This document shows positions 25,283 through 34,455 of a DNA stretch of 64,000 nucleotides, one piece after another. The DNA is from JAGQOZ01 sp041399205 (lineage in GTDB: Bacteria > Planctomycetota > Planctomycetia > Pirellulales > Pirellulaceae): NCBI GenBank assembly GCA_041399205.1, contig JAWKTK010000011.1, positions 62,001-126,000 of the forward strand, read 5' to 3'. The position numbers and the translations under genes are program-made. Under the pieces are notes generated by a model. It was given only the letters and a program-made list of their open reading frames with translations. It was not told the DNA's origin and did not search any database. Every line of letters begins with the position of its first letter. The first letter of the stretch is position 1.

Positions 25283-25735
25283 ATGGCAAGCTTCAATCGC
25301 GTAATCCTTGTTGGGAATTTAACTCGAGATGTCGAATTGCGGTACACGCAAGGTGGCATGGCGGTAACCGACGTCGGTCTGGCTGTAAATGATCGCCGCA
25401 AGAACGGCCAGGGCGAATGGGTTGATGAAGTGACGTACGTGGACATCACGCTGTGGGGCCGACAGGCCGAAGTAGCAGGCGAATACCTGAGCAAAGGTTC
25501 GTCTGTATTGATTGAAGGACGGCTGAAGCTGGATACCTGGGAAACCGACGGCCAAAAGCGATCCAAATTGCGAATTGTTGGCGAGCGAATGCAGATGTTA
25601 GGAGGCCGTTCGGGAGACGGAGGCAGTCGAGCTGCTCCTCATAGTCGTCCGCAAGCCGATTCGGAATACAGTCAGCCGGTTGCCGCGAATGATGACGGTC
25701 CATCTCCGCCCACGGACGATGACATACCATTTTAG
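25283..25735 (+). CDS. ssb: Single-stranded DNA-binding protein
   Basis: 150 residues; the ATG at 25283 has GGAGG about 10 bases upstream. The OB fold spans residues 1-110: MASFNRVILVGNLTRDVELRY, VDITLWGRQAEVAGEYLSKGSSVLIEGRL, WETDGQKRSKLRIVGERMQML. A flexible Pro/Ser/Gln-rich linker ends in the acidic tip DDDIPF that recruits replication and repair proteins. It protects single-stranded DNA during replication. It lies between rpsF and rplI as in many bacteria, with 182 bases to rpsF that may contain its own promoter. Confidence 0.96.
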   Translation: MASFNRVILVGNLTRDVELRYTQGGMAVTDVGLAVNDRRKNGQGEWVDEVTYVDITLWGRQAEVAGEYLSKGSSVLIEGRLKLDTWETDGQKRSKLRIVGERMQMLGGRSGDGGSRAAPHSRPQADSEYSQPVAANDDGPSPPTDDDIPF

Positions 25736-25834
25736 TTGTATTTGTAAATTGATGAAATAATGCGTCGCCGATTCACTTCGCAATGAATTGAAGCTGGCGA
25801 ACGGTGAAGATCACATACAGGAGCGTTACTGCCC

Positions 25835-26365
25835 ATGTCCATTTCGAAAACCAGAGTCAAGAAGCTGCTGAATCGACCTAAACGCTTGCCTCGAGGCAAA
25901 CATGGTGGGATCGAACTGTTGTTGATCCAATCCGTCGACAAGCTCGGCAAGCAAGGCGATGTTGTTGAAGTTCGCGCTGGTTATGCCAACAACTACTTGT
26001 TGCCACAGGGCTTGGCCACAGTCGCCACCGATCATCACAAGCGAATGGTCGAGAAGCACAAAGCCAAGCTTGAAGCGATTGAAAAGGCCAGACTGGCCGG
26101 CTATCAACGCCAGGCAGATCAACTTTCCAAGCTCAGCGTTACCATCGAAGCGAACGCTAATGACGAAGGTCATCTGTACGGTAGCGTTGGTGCCAACGAA
26201 ATTGTCGCTGCCTTGAAGGCACAAGACGTCAAATTGGATTCGGGCCAAATCAGGCTGGACGGACCATTGAAGGAACTGGGGCTGTACACGGTAAAAGTCT
26301 CGCTGCATTCTTCGGTTATGTCTGAGCTAAAGGTTTGGGTTGTGCCCGCCGTAACAGACAAGTAA
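25835..26365 (+). CDS. rplI: 50S ribosomal protein L9 with N-terminal extension
   Basis: 176 residues, longer than the usual ~150. The first ~25 residues (SKTRVKKLLNRPKRLPRGKHGG) are a basic extension ahead of the normal L9 start, which here reads IELLLIQSVDKLGKQGDVVEV. The family core follows: RAGYANNYLLPQGLATVAT, a long central helix, then the C-terminal domain (NEEGHLYGSV-type motif NDEGHLYGSVGANEI, LKELGLYTVKVSLH). CAGGAG lies 12 bases before the ATG. L9 binds 23S rRNA near the L1 stalk. It is the last gene of its cluster and is followed by a strong terminator. I recall similar basic extensions in other planctomycete L9 proteins. Confidence 0.94.
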   Translation: MSISKTRVKKLLNRPKRLPRGKHGGIELLLIQSVDKLGKQGDVVEVRAGYANNYLLPQGLATVATDHHKRMVEKHKAKLEAIEKARLAGYQRQADQLSKLSVTIEANANDEGHLYGSVGANEIVAALKAQDVKLDSGQIRLDGPLKELGLYTVKVSLHSSVMSELKVWVVPAVTDK

Positions 26366-26396
26366 TTGTCGGGCCGCAATTTTCTGGTTGCTTAAC

Positions 26397-26434
26397 AACG
26401 CGTGACTTCTTGTTCCGGAAGCACGCGTTTCTTT
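26397..26434 (+). terminator. Rho-independent terminator after rplI
   Basis: The stem AACGCGTG (26397-26404) pairs perfectly with CACGCGTT (26422-26429). It is extended inward by CTTC (26406-26409) with GAAG (26418-26421), leaves an 8-base loop, and is followed by TCTTT. It is placed 32 bases after the rplI stop and closes the rplY-rplI cluster. Confidence 0.85.
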
Positions 26435-26693
26435 ATGCGATTCTGCCATTCCTGAATTGTCACCGCGTGAAACACCGAAGCTCGAAATGGTGCCGAAACG
26501 CTAGACACTCCATTCTTTCGCATATCTAGCATTTTTCGCGGTGCCATTCCTTTCGGGCTACTTCAGTTCGCATCGAATTCTGCTTTCTGCTTTTGTCGGC
26601 TGCTTGGCTGCGTTAAAATGAACTTGCGAGTTGCGGTGTTACTGTCTGTTTCCGCAACCAACAGCCTCTCCCGCCTTTACGGAAGCTTGCATT

Positions 26694-29600
26694 ATGCGAT
26701 TCCGCCCCGCCCACGTTGTTGTTCTGTTGTTCCTTGGCCGTTCAATCGCATTCTGGACGCTGGTTGTCACCATGGTTCATGGAACTGTGGCGGTTGCCGC
26801 GGAACCAACGGTGGACTTTAACCGAGACATCCGGAGTATCTTGTCCAACAAGTGTTTTCGGTGTCATGGTCCGGACGAAACGGAACGTCAAGCAAACCTA
26901 CGCTTAGATCAACAAACAAGCGCATTCAGCGAAGCTGATTCGGGCGAACGAGCGATCGTGCCGGGTGACCCTGATCAAAGCGAATTATTGGTTCGCATTA
27001 GAAGCTCGGACGAATCACTACGCATGCCGCCGGTTGACGCCGGACCGTCGCTTGATCAGCGAGAGCAAGATCTGCTGGAACGCTGGATTCGCGAAGGCGC
27101 CACCTTCGCCACGCACTGGGCCTACCAACGCCCACAGCGACATGCACCTCCCAGCAATGCCGCGCTTCGACAGCTTGCAGAACAAAACGATTTGTCGCCG
27201 ACCACCATCGCGTCGTTGCTGGAATGGCCCGCGCACGATATGGACCGCTTTGTCTTGCAGCGACAGTTGGAAAACGGATTGACGCCTTCAGCCAAAGCGG
27301 ACAAGCGAACGTTGGCACGCCGCGTGGCTTTGGATTTGACCGGACTTCCGCCGTCGCCCGCAGCGTTGCAGCGCTTCTTAAAAGATGATTCGAATCAAGC
27401 GTATGAAGACTTTGTCGATGCTTTGTTGAATCAGCAAGCGTACGGAGAACATTGGGCGCGGCGCTGGCTGGACTTGGCTCGCTACGCCGATTCCGCCGGC
27501 TACGCCGACGATCCGCCTCGGACGATCTGGGCTTACCGAGACTACGTCATTCGATCGCTAAACCAAAACGTGCCGTTTGATCAATTCACCATCGAACAAC
27601 TGGCCGGTGACTTGTTACCGGAACCTTCGCAACACCAGCTGGTAGCCACGGCATTTCATCGCAACACGCAAACCAACAATGAAGGTGGCACCAACGATGA
27701 AGAGTACCGTAATGTGGCGATTGTAGATCGAGTGAACACGACGCTGGCTGTTTGGATGGGCACCACCATGGCGTGCGCACAATGCCACACGCACAAGTAC
27801 GATCCAATTTCTCAAGAAGACTATTTTCGATTCTTTGCCATTTTCAACAACACGGCCGACGCCGATCGACGTGACGAAAGTCCGGTGGTCGACGTGTGGA
27901 CTCCGGCCGATCAACTGCACAAACAGCAGCTGGAACAGCGGATAGAAGACCTGGAAAAAACGCTGCAAACCTGGACGCCCGAACTTCGCACAGCGCAATC
28001 CGAATGGCTGCGGAGTCTGCATCAACCAATCATTTGGCATTCAGTGAAAGAACCTGACATTCAGTTGAATCAACCTCACGCAGACGCGAACGCAACGGAA
28101 GCGAATGATTCGACGACACAGGTAGTCGAATTGGACGTGCGGCAGTTGGCGTCTTCACAGCATGCGATTACCGCCATTCGCATGGAATGGAACCGTGATA
28201 TCCAGCTGCCCAATCCAGCGGAACGGCAAGATGGTTCGCCGACGAATGCAAACGCCTATCAAGTTCGCTTTGTGCCGCACCATCAGAGCAACGGCCAGGC
28301 GGCTCGATACCTGCGCATTCTCAACCCTGGTTCTAATCGCATCCTTTCGCTGGCGGAAGTGGAAGTGTTTCACCAGGATCAGAACATGGCAGCGGACGGT
28401 CAGGCATCGCAAAGCAGCACCGCGTATGGCGGTTCGCCGCAACGAGCCATCGATGGGAATACGGACGGAAACTATGATGCCAATTCCGTGACGCACACGG
28501 ACACAGAATCAGATCCATGGTGGGAATTGGATCTGCAGAAAGCGCGTACCATTGACCGAATCGTCGTGTGGAATCGGACCGACAATCAGTTACAAAGTCG
28601 CTTGCAGAATTTTTCGATTCAGCTGTTGGACGAAGAGCGCCAAGTGGTATCGGAAACAACTGTCGCCGAATCACCCAATCCGCATCACACTTATCTCGTG
28701 TCAAGCGAACGAAATCTGCCGCTGCGTTCCGTCGTGGTTTCGACGAGCGAATCGCCGCGAGTCGATTGGATTTTGGCCGACGCGTTGCCACAACAAGACG
28801 GCATTGTTCGCTTTCAGATGGTTGGTTCGAACCTGTCGTCGCTGGTTTCCCCGAATGACATCAAGCTGTTTTGGACAAGTGATCCGGAGATTCAAATTCG
28901 ATCGCAAATTCCACAAGACATCGTGGCTGCGGCGAGTATCCAGCAGGAAGAGCGAACCGCCGATCAACAGGCACAATTGGATCAATACTTTTTGGAACAC
29001 GCTCCGCAGCAAACCGCCTTGCGAACGCAAGTTACCGATTTGCGAAAGGAACTGGCAGAACTGAAGCCCTCCACCACGGTTCCGGTCTTCCAAGAACTGG
29101 ACGAAGCGAATCGCCGAGTGACTCGAATTCAGCTGCGTGGCAACTTTTTGGCGCTGGGTGACGAAGTGCAGCCCGGTTTGCCCGGCGAACTGTTTTCCAG
29201 CCAGCAGACATATGACCACATGGACCGCATGGCCGTGGCGCAATGGATTGTTGGCCCGGACAATCCACTGACAGCTCGAGTTTTAGTGAACCGCTATTGG
29301 GAAGCGATCTTCGGCCAAGGAATTGTGGGCACCAGCGAAGAATTTGGTTCGCAAGGAGATCTGCCAACGCATCCCAAGTTGCTGGATTGGTTGGCAACGG
29401 AAACCGTTCGCAACGACTGGGACTTGAAAGCGCTACTGAAGTTGCTGGTGACTTCGGCTACGTATCAGCAAGATTCTCGAGTGACATCGGAATTACAAGA
29501 TCAAGATATCAGCAACAAGTGGTTGGCTCGAGGTCCGCGGTTTCGGCTTTCGGCGGAAATGGTTCGCGACCAAGCATTGGCGGTCAGCGGCTTGTTGAGT

Positions 29601-30161
29601 GACAAGATGTATGGGCCATCCGTGCGACCTCCGCAACCATCCTTGGGATTGAACGCCGCATTTGGCGGCGGCATCGACTGGAAGACCAGCGAAGGAGAAG
29701 ACCGTTATCGGCGAGCGATCTATACCACGTGGCGAAGGTCCAATCCGTATCCTTCGCTGACGGCATTTGATGCGCCCAACCGCGAAGTCTGTACAATTCG
29801 CCGCGACCGCACCAACACGCCGCTGCAAGCGTTAGTCACGTTGAATGACCCCGTCTACATGGAAGCGGCCCAAGCGTTGGCTCGGCGAGTTTTCTCTGCG
29901 GCGAATACGCCGGAACAGCGTTGTCAGTTGGCATGGGAAACGTGTTTGTGTCGACCGCCAACCGATGCCGAATTGGCCGCATTGTTGCAACTTCGCACCA
30001 ATGCGCTGGAACGAATCAAGAACGAACCCGACACCGCCCAACAGCTGGCCGGCATAAATAATGACAACACCATGTCACTGGACGAAGTCGCCGAATTGGC
30101 CGCCTTGACTGCCGTCGGCAACGTCTTGATGAATTTGGACGAATTTTTAATGAAGCCTTAA
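26694..30161 (+). CDS. Exported PSCyt1-DUF1549-discoidin-DUF1553 protein (pair 1)
   Basis: About 1,155 residues from the ATG at 26694. A signal/anchor segment is followed by the planctomycete cytochrome c domain PSCyt1 with the haem motif CFRCH (54-58) and the ligand-type LRMPP. DUF1549 (PSCyt2) comes next, with NKxTLARR-like DKRTLARRVALDLTGLPPSP and a second haem motif CAQCHTHKYDP (~361). An inserted F5/8 type C (discoidin) domain lies at roughly 535-660 (ASQSSTAYGGSPQRAIDGNT... WWELDLQKARTIDRIVVWNR). The C-terminal DUF1553 (PSD1) has PLTARVLVNRYWEAIFGQGIV and NTPLQALVTLNDP. The discoidin domain suggests carbohydrate or surface binding. The partner DUF1501 gene lies 85 bases downstream. Confidence 0.92.
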   Translation: MRFRPAHVVVLLFLGRSIAFWTLVVTMVHGTVAVAAEPTVDFNRDIRSILSNKCFRCHGPDETERQANLRLDQQTSAFSEADSGERAIVPGDPDQSELLVRIRSSDESLRMPPVDAGPSLDQREQDLLERWIREGATFATHWAYQRPQRHAPPSNAALRQLAEQNDLSPTTIASLLEWPAHDMDRFVLQRQLENGLTPSAKADKRTLARRVALDLTGLPPSPAALQRFLKDDSNQAYEDFVDALLNQQAYGEHWARRWLDLARYADSAGYADDPPRTIWAYRDYVIRSLNQNVPFDQFTIEQLAGDLLPEPSQHQLVATAFHRNTQTNNEGGTNDEEYRNVAIVDRVNTTLAVWMGTTMACAQCHTHKYDPISQEDYFRFFAIFNNTADADRRDESPVVDVWTPADQLHKQQLEQRIEDLEKTLQTWTPELRTAQSEWLRSLHQPIIWHSVKEPDIQLNQPHADANATEANDSTTQVVELDVRQLASSQHAITAIRMEWNRDIQLPNPAERQDGSPTNANAYQVRFVPHHQSNGQAARYLRILNPGSNRILSLAEVEVFHQDQNMAADGQASQSSTAYGGSPQRAIDGNTDGNYDANSVTHTDTESDPWWELDLQKARTIDRIVVWNRTDNQLQSRLQNFSIQLLDEERQVVSETTVAESPNPHHTYLVSSERNLPLRSVVVSTSESPRVDWILADALPQQDGIVRFQMVGSNLSSLVSPNDIKLFWTSDPEIQIRSQIPQDIVAAASIQQEERTADQQAQLDQYFLEHAPQQTALRTQVTDLRKELAELKPSTTVPVFQELDEANRRVTRIQLRGNFLALGDEVQPGLPGELFSSQQTYDHMDRMAVAQWIVGPDNPLTARVLVNRYWEAIFGQGIVGTSEEFGSQGDLPTHPKLLDWLATETVRNDWDLKALLKLLVTSATYQQDSRVTSELQDQDISNKWLARGPRFRLSAEMVRDQALAVSGLLSDKMYGPSVRPPQPSLGLNAAFGGGIDWKTSEGEDRYRRAIYTTWRRSNPYPSLTAFDAPNREVCTIRRDRTNTPLQALVTLNDPVYMEAAQALARRVFSAANTPEQRCQLAWETCLCRPPTDAELAALLQLRTNALERIKNEPDTAQQLAGINNDNTMSLDEVAELAALTAVGNVLMNLDEFLMKP

Positions 30162-30246
30162 TTGCCGTCGAGCACGATTCCATTGCAATGTTGAATTTCG
30201 TGGAAGACGCGCGAGCCACCAACTAACTCAATCGCAGGCTAGAACG

Positions 30247-31701
30247 ATGAACCATTTCAAACTTGCTGAACTCCAACAGGCAACTCGGCGACACTTCCTG
30301 CAAACGTCCGGGCTTGGTCTAGGTGCCCTGGCGCTGCAAACGCTGTCTGCTTCGTCTGCGGCGGGCAACCAGAGTTCCGTTGTCAATCCGTTAGCGCCTA
30401 AGGCGGCACCACATGTGGCGAAAGCCAAAAACGTGATCTATCTGCACATGACTGGTTCGCCACCGCATTTGGATTTGTTCGACTACAAGCCGGAATTGGT
30501 TAAACATGACGGCCAAGATTGTCCACAAGCGTTTTTGGAAGGAAAGCGGTTTGCGTTTACTTCGGGCACGCCCACGCTGCTGGGAACTCGTCGTCAGTTC
30601 CAACAGTGCGGTGAATCGGGCATTTGGATGTCGGACGCCATTCCGCATTTGCAAGGTTTGGCGGACGAATTGTGCGTGGTCAAGTCGATGCACACGGACC
30701 AGTTCAATCACGCGCCGGCAGAACTGTTGGTGTTCACCGGTTCGCCTAGGCCAGGACGACCTTCCTTCGGCAGTTGGGTCACCTATGGCTTGGGAACCGA
30801 GAACCAGGACTTGCCCGGTTTTGTCGTGCTGATTTCCAGTGGCGTGCAGCCAAACGGTGGCAAGAATTCGTTCGGTAGCGGATTCCTGCCGTCGGTTTAT
30901 CAGGGCGTGCAATGTCGAAGCAAAGGTGATCCGGTGCTGTACGTTTCCGATCCGCCAGGCATGGACCGCTCGCTGCGACGACTAACCTTGGACACATTGC
31001 ATGAACTGAATCAGATTCAAGCGGACAGCAATGGCCATCCCGAAACGTTGACTCGCATGGCCCAGTATGAACTGGCGTTTCGTATGCAAACATCCGTGCC
31101 GGACGTCATGGATCTGACTCGTGAACCACAACATGTCCTAGAAGCTTACGGGGCCGAACCGGGCGGATCCAGCTTGGCGAACAACTGTTTGTTGGCCAGA
31201 CGGTTGGTCGAATCAGGCGTTCGATTTGTCCAGCTATTTGATTGGGGCTGGGATTTTCACGGCACCAACCCAGCCGAAGACATCCGCGATGGATTGACCA
31301 AGAAATGTGCCACCATGGACAAACCGGTGGCGGCGCTGATCCAGGATTTAAAGGAACGAGGCCTCTTGGATGAGACGTTGATTGTGTGGGGTGGTGAATT
31401 CGGGCGAACTCCGTTTCGCGAAGGGCGGACGGCCAAGGGAGATGTATTGGGGCGAGACCATTTTCCGGATTGCTATACCATGTGGATGGCGGGTGGCGGA
31501 GTTCGCAAAGGAACATCGTACGGCGAATCAGACGAATTGGGCTTCAGCGTTGCTTCGGACGCCGTGCACGTTCACGACCTCCAAGCGACATTGCTGCACT
31601 TGCTGGGTTTTGATCACCAACAATTGACCTACCGGTTTCAAGGTCGAGACTACCGTTTGACGGATGTTCACGGCCATGTGGTGGATGGCTTGTTGGCGTA
31701 A
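30247..31701 (+). CDS. Tat-exported DUF1501 (sulfatase-like fold) protein (pair 1)
   Basis: 484 residues. The Tat signal TRRHFLQTSGLGLGALALQTL is followed by the DUF1501 domain: KNVIYLHMTGSPPHLDLFDYKPEL, then VKSMHTDQFNHAPAELLVFTGSPRPGRPSFGSWVTYGLG, HVLEAYGAEPGG, FVQLFDWGWDFHG and LIVWGGEFGRTPF...GRDHFPDCYTMWMAGGGV. DUF1501 proteins share the alkaline phosphatase/sulfatase superfamily fold. Their reaction is not established, and they nearly always accompany a PSCyt/DUF1553 protein, as here. The frame is intact. Confidence 0.92.
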   Translation: MNHFKLAELQQATRRHFLQTSGLGLGALALQTLSASSAAGNQSSVVNPLAPKAAPHVAKAKNVIYLHMTGSPPHLDLFDYKPELVKHDGQDCPQAFLEGKRFAFTSGTPTLLGTRRQFQQCGESGIWMSDAIPHLQGLADELCVVKSMHTDQFNHAPAELLVFTGSPRPGRPSFGSWVTYGLGTENQDLPGFVVLISSGVQPNGGKNSFGSGFLPSVYQGVQCRSKGDPVLYVSDPPGMDRSLRRLTLDTLHELNQIQADSNGHPETLTRMAQYELAFRMQTSVPDVMDLTREPQHVLEAYGAEPGGSSLANNCLLARRLVESGVRFVQLFDWGWDFHGTNPAEDIRDGLTKKCATMDKPVAALIQDLKERGLLDETLIVWGGEFGRTPFREGRTAKGDVLGRDHFPDCYTMWMAGGGVRKGTSYGESDELGFSVASDAVHVHDLQATLLHLLGFDHQQLTYRFQGRDYRLTDVHGHVVDGLLA

Positions 31702-31713
31702 ACTTAATCCAGC

Positions 31714-32961
31714 TTATGTGAAAACCCTCCTGCGTCGGAGAAGTAGGCGGTGTTGGGCGACAGCCAGGCATCCGATCAGCCAAGCTACGCCGGTCGGCTC
31801 GGGAACGACCGTCCAAGTTACATTTTCTATGGGCGAACCTCCTGCGACCGAACCATCAATCAGCAATTCGGCAGCGATTTCATGCGAACTCAATCCGGCC
31901 GACAGAATCGGCCCGAAGTCCGCCGAGTCAAAACCACCAGGGTCCATCTTGAAGAGCCGCTTCGAATCGTAGCTGTCAAAGGGCCCGGTCAATTCGTCCG
32001 CAGGCGCCGGCCCCACGAGCCAACCGTTGTCGCTGCGGATCTCGATGGTGGTGACCGGCGGAAATGCGTGCAAAGATACGCTGCCTGTTCGCTGATCATA
32101 CTGGAATGCAACAAAGGGCGGCGGTCCGGGGCCTGGGATCATGTTTTCGTTACTGCACTGCGGCAGCGTTATTTCGGTTCCCGATATCAGCACGTCAGGC
32201 ACATCGTGCCCACCCGCAAATGCGCCGCTGGCACATAGTTCACTCTGTAGTTCTTCCGCTGTCAAATTCGCAGGTAAGATTGATTCGAAAAGTAAATCAC
32301 CAAATCCATTCGGGTCCATCTTGAAGATTAAGTCTTCAGTAAAATGATCGAATAAGCCGTTCAAGAAATTCGGCCGCACATTGGTCAAGAAGCTTTGATT
32401 TTGCGTTTCCATCAACCAAGTGGTAAGCAAAACGTCGTCCGGATCTAATAGGTCCACCAAGATGTCGCCGGTGTTCGCGTTGTAGTGCAATTGCACCGAC
32501 TGTGCGGTAATAGGCGGCTCGTCGCAACCCGACAAGGCCAGTTCGCCGTTAGGCGAACCCGGTGCCCTGAGCAACACAGACGAGAGCGCGCCACCACCCA
32601 ACATGCTTCCGCTGACGCAAAAATCTTCAGCAACTTGGGCGTACGTTAGGTCCGTTGGCAAAACCGCTCCAAAATCCAAATCCCCAAACCCGTCGACATG
32701 CAAGTTGAAAATTCTGTCGTCGCGAAAAACGTCAAACAAGCCGTCTAAGATCGCAGGAGTTTCTCCTGCAAACCATGCTTGGCGTGAATCAATCTGCAGC
32801 GTCGTCAACTGAGTCGAATCATCGACATCCAATTGAAATTGACCAGAAGCGGGATCATATTCCAAATAGTGGATCGCTTGCGCCAAGGCAATCGGTGATG
32901 ATAACCAGAACCACAATAGAACATTTAAGATAACGTGGCACGTGTTTATTCTGCGGAGCAT
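31714..32961 (-). CDS. Secreted PEP-CTERM protein with three internal repeats
   Basis: 415 residues from the ATG at 32961, with GGAGGA just upstream. A signal peptide (VILNVLLWFWLSSPIALAQ) precedes three imperfect ~110-residue repeats (about 33-145, 158-268, 286-386). Each begins YDxxTGxxxL, then has ...GLFD.F..D.IFxMDPxGFGDxxFxxILPxxLTxxE and ends CxSGxxxGG. The C-terminus VPEPTGVAWLIGC followed by a hydrophobic stretch and RRRR is a PEP-CTERM sorting signal, processed by an exosortase and attached to the surface. The repeats probably form beta-sandwich units. No function is known. The gene is convergent with the DUF1501 gene on the left (12 bases apart). Confidence 0.85.
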   Translation of the reverse strand: MLRRINTCHVILNVLLWFWLSSPIALAQAIHYLEYDPASGQFQLDVDDSTQLTTLQIDSRQAWFAGETPAILDGLFDVFRDDRIFNLHVDGFGDLDFGAVLPTDLTYAQVAEDFCVSGSMLGGGALSSVLLRAPGSPNGELALSGCDEPPITAQSVQLHYNANTGDILVDLLDPDDVLLTTWLMETQNQSFLTNVRPNFLNGLFDHFTEDLIFKMDPNGFGDLLFESILPANLTAEELQSELCASGAFAGGHDVPDVLISGTEITLPQCSNENMIPGPGPPPFVAFQYDQRTGSVSLHAFPPVTTIEIRSDNGWLVGPAPADELTGPFDSYDSKRLFKMDPGGFDSADFGPILSAGLSSHEIAAELLIDGSVAGGSPIENVTWTVVPEPTGVAWLIGCLAVAQHRLLLRRRRVFT

Positions 32962-33399
32962 CTGTTTTCCTCCCCCTTGTTTTCTGTTGCTACATGGCGC
33001 TCTGTCTTTCGCATTCTGCGACGCTCGGACATGATAATGCCGCTACGTTAGCGGCGGAGCTTCGTCATGCCAACCATGAAAATTCGCTTTTCGGAAATCG
33101 GCGCAACGACGCGAAGCCATAATCCTGGGAACACAAAATGGCGGTAGACTTTACTGCGGCTCTTGCGTTGTCTACTTCGGGGTTGCGCAAATCGCCGAAT
33201 CGATCAACACTGACGCGGCCCATGCTCTGCAACCTCTGCGCCTCGGCGTTTCAAGACGTTGGCATGAGCTCCCGTTGGGCAAGCCAACAAGGGGCCGGCT
33301 ACGGACGTACCGGCGCAGGCCAGCCACCCTAAAACAACTCTCAATCCCAACGCCACGGCTACTGTGCTGGTGAGATTAGTAGTTGGAAATGGGACAATG
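32962..33399. other. 438-base non-coding region
   Basis: This lies between the PEP-CTERM gene start (leftward) and the stop of the HAD gene. It contains a GCCGCTA hairpin repeat at 33039-33055 but no credible gene. A 64-codon rightward frame (33138-33332) has no start signal or recognisable domain. Confidence 0.5.
33039..33055. repeat. Perfect 7-bp hairpin of planctomycete palindrome type
   Basis: GCCGCTA (33039-33045) and TAGCGGC (33049-33055) flank the loop CGT, with further outer pairing CATGA/TCATG (33030-33034 and about 33064-33068). It resembles the 'GCCGCTAACGTAGCGGC' palindromes I recall from planctomycete intergenic DNA. It is not positioned as a terminator for either neighbour. Confidence 0.55.
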
Positions 33400-34077
33400 T
33401 CATGACTGAATGGCCGTCAACAATTCTCCAGGCGTTTGAAGCACCGTGACTGCGCCGGCGTCGATCAGTTCTTGTTGCGAACGGAAACCCCAGGCAACGC
33501 CAATGGGCAACATCTGCGAATTTACTCCGGTCTGCATATCAATGTCCGAATCTCCCACGAACGCACATTCGGTCGGAGCAACTCCCAGTTGTTGTGCGAT
33601 TTCCAGCGGAGCTTGAGGATCCGGTTTCCGAGGTACACCGGAACGTTGCCCCAAGACCACTTCGAAGGGCCATTGCGAAAAATAATGGGCCACACATTTT
33701 TTGGTAAAGTCATGTGGCTTGTTGGACAGAACGGCCAATTGGAAATTCGCGGCCACCAGTTCGTCCAGCATTGAATCGATGCCGTCATACAGCGAAGAAT
33801 CTCGATTCCACCAATCGCCATATACGCGTTGGAACCTGGCAACACAATCAGCTATCAATGATTCGCTATGTCCGGCGAATTCGCCACCCGGGAGTGCTCG
33901 GCGAAACAAATTCCCCACGCCGTCACCAATGAATGCCGGAAAACGGTCGATGGGATGCTGCGAATACTCCAATTCGTCCAACACGGCGTTAACGGAATTG
34001 GCCAAATCGGCCAGCGTATTCAGTAGAGTCCCGTCCAGGTCAAACAGGATTGCTCGGTACTTTTTTGTCACTGCCAT
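33400..34077 (-). CDS. gph: HAD-family hydrolase, phosphoglycolate phosphatase-like
   Basis: 225 residues from the ATG at 34077 (a GTG directly before it is an alternative). HAD motif I is ILFDLDGTLLNT, with the nucleophile Asp and acid/base Asp. Motif II is LAVLSNKPHD, the motif III lysine is in VPRKPDPQAP, and motif IV is CAFVGDSDIDMQTG. The helical cap between motifs I and II (SVNAVLDELEYSQHPIDRFPAFIGDGVGNLFRRALP) is of the phosphoglycolate phosphatase subfamily. It would hydrolyse 2-phosphoglycolate formed in DNA repair or by oxygenation. HAD specificity is hard to fix, so the symbol is tentative. It appears monocistronic. Confidence 0.82.
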   Translation of the reverse strand: MAVTKKYRAILFDLDGTLLNTLADLANSVNAVLDELEYSQHPIDRFPAFIGDGVGNLFRRALPGGEFAGHSESLIADCVARFQRVYGDWWNRDSSLYDGIDSMLDELVAANFQLAVLSNKPHDFTKKCVAHYFSQWPFEVVLGQRSGVPRKPDPQAPLEIAQQLGVAPTECAFVGDSDIDMQTGVNSQMLPIGVAWGFRSQQELIDAGAVTVLQTPGELLTAIQS

Positions 34078-34455
34078 CACGAGTTTGAAATTTGAAGTTG
34101 CATTTTTCGTAGCCCAAGCAAAGCCGACAGGAACTTCGGACGTTTCGTGGTCTCTTGCCTCGTGCTTCGGGCTGCTGGAATTCTAATTTCAATTGCGTTA
34201 TCCGCCAAGCCGGACGCTCAGCTTCGACCCACCAGCCCGCATTCTCCTCTGTGCCAACATACGTGAGACATCTTTGCCGGTGTGTGTCGGCCACCGGTCT
34301 TCGTGCTGTTCTACCCCGTTCAGCCCAGCGGAATCTTCATCGCTAAGAAAAGTAACTTGTATTTTCCGACGCCTCGATTGAGAACATGGAACACTCGTCA
34401 TGCCTCAAAACATCGGGGTGAGCGCCATTCGCGACGAATGCCCAAATCACAGGCT
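34078..34455. other. 378-base non-coding region
   Basis: This lies between the start of the HAD gene and the stop of the DUF1501 gene, both leftward. It includes a fragmentary sequence (about 34111-34172) with AGCCCAAGC on the left and GCTTCGGGCT on the right, perhaps a decayed copy of the AGCCCGAA-type element found elsewhere in the window. Otherwise nothing was recognised. Confidence 0.4.

Noticed and set aside
33138..33332. 64-codon rightward frame in the gap after the PEP-CTERM gene
   Set aside because: No ribosome binding site, no recognisable motif and composition typical of non-coding sequence.
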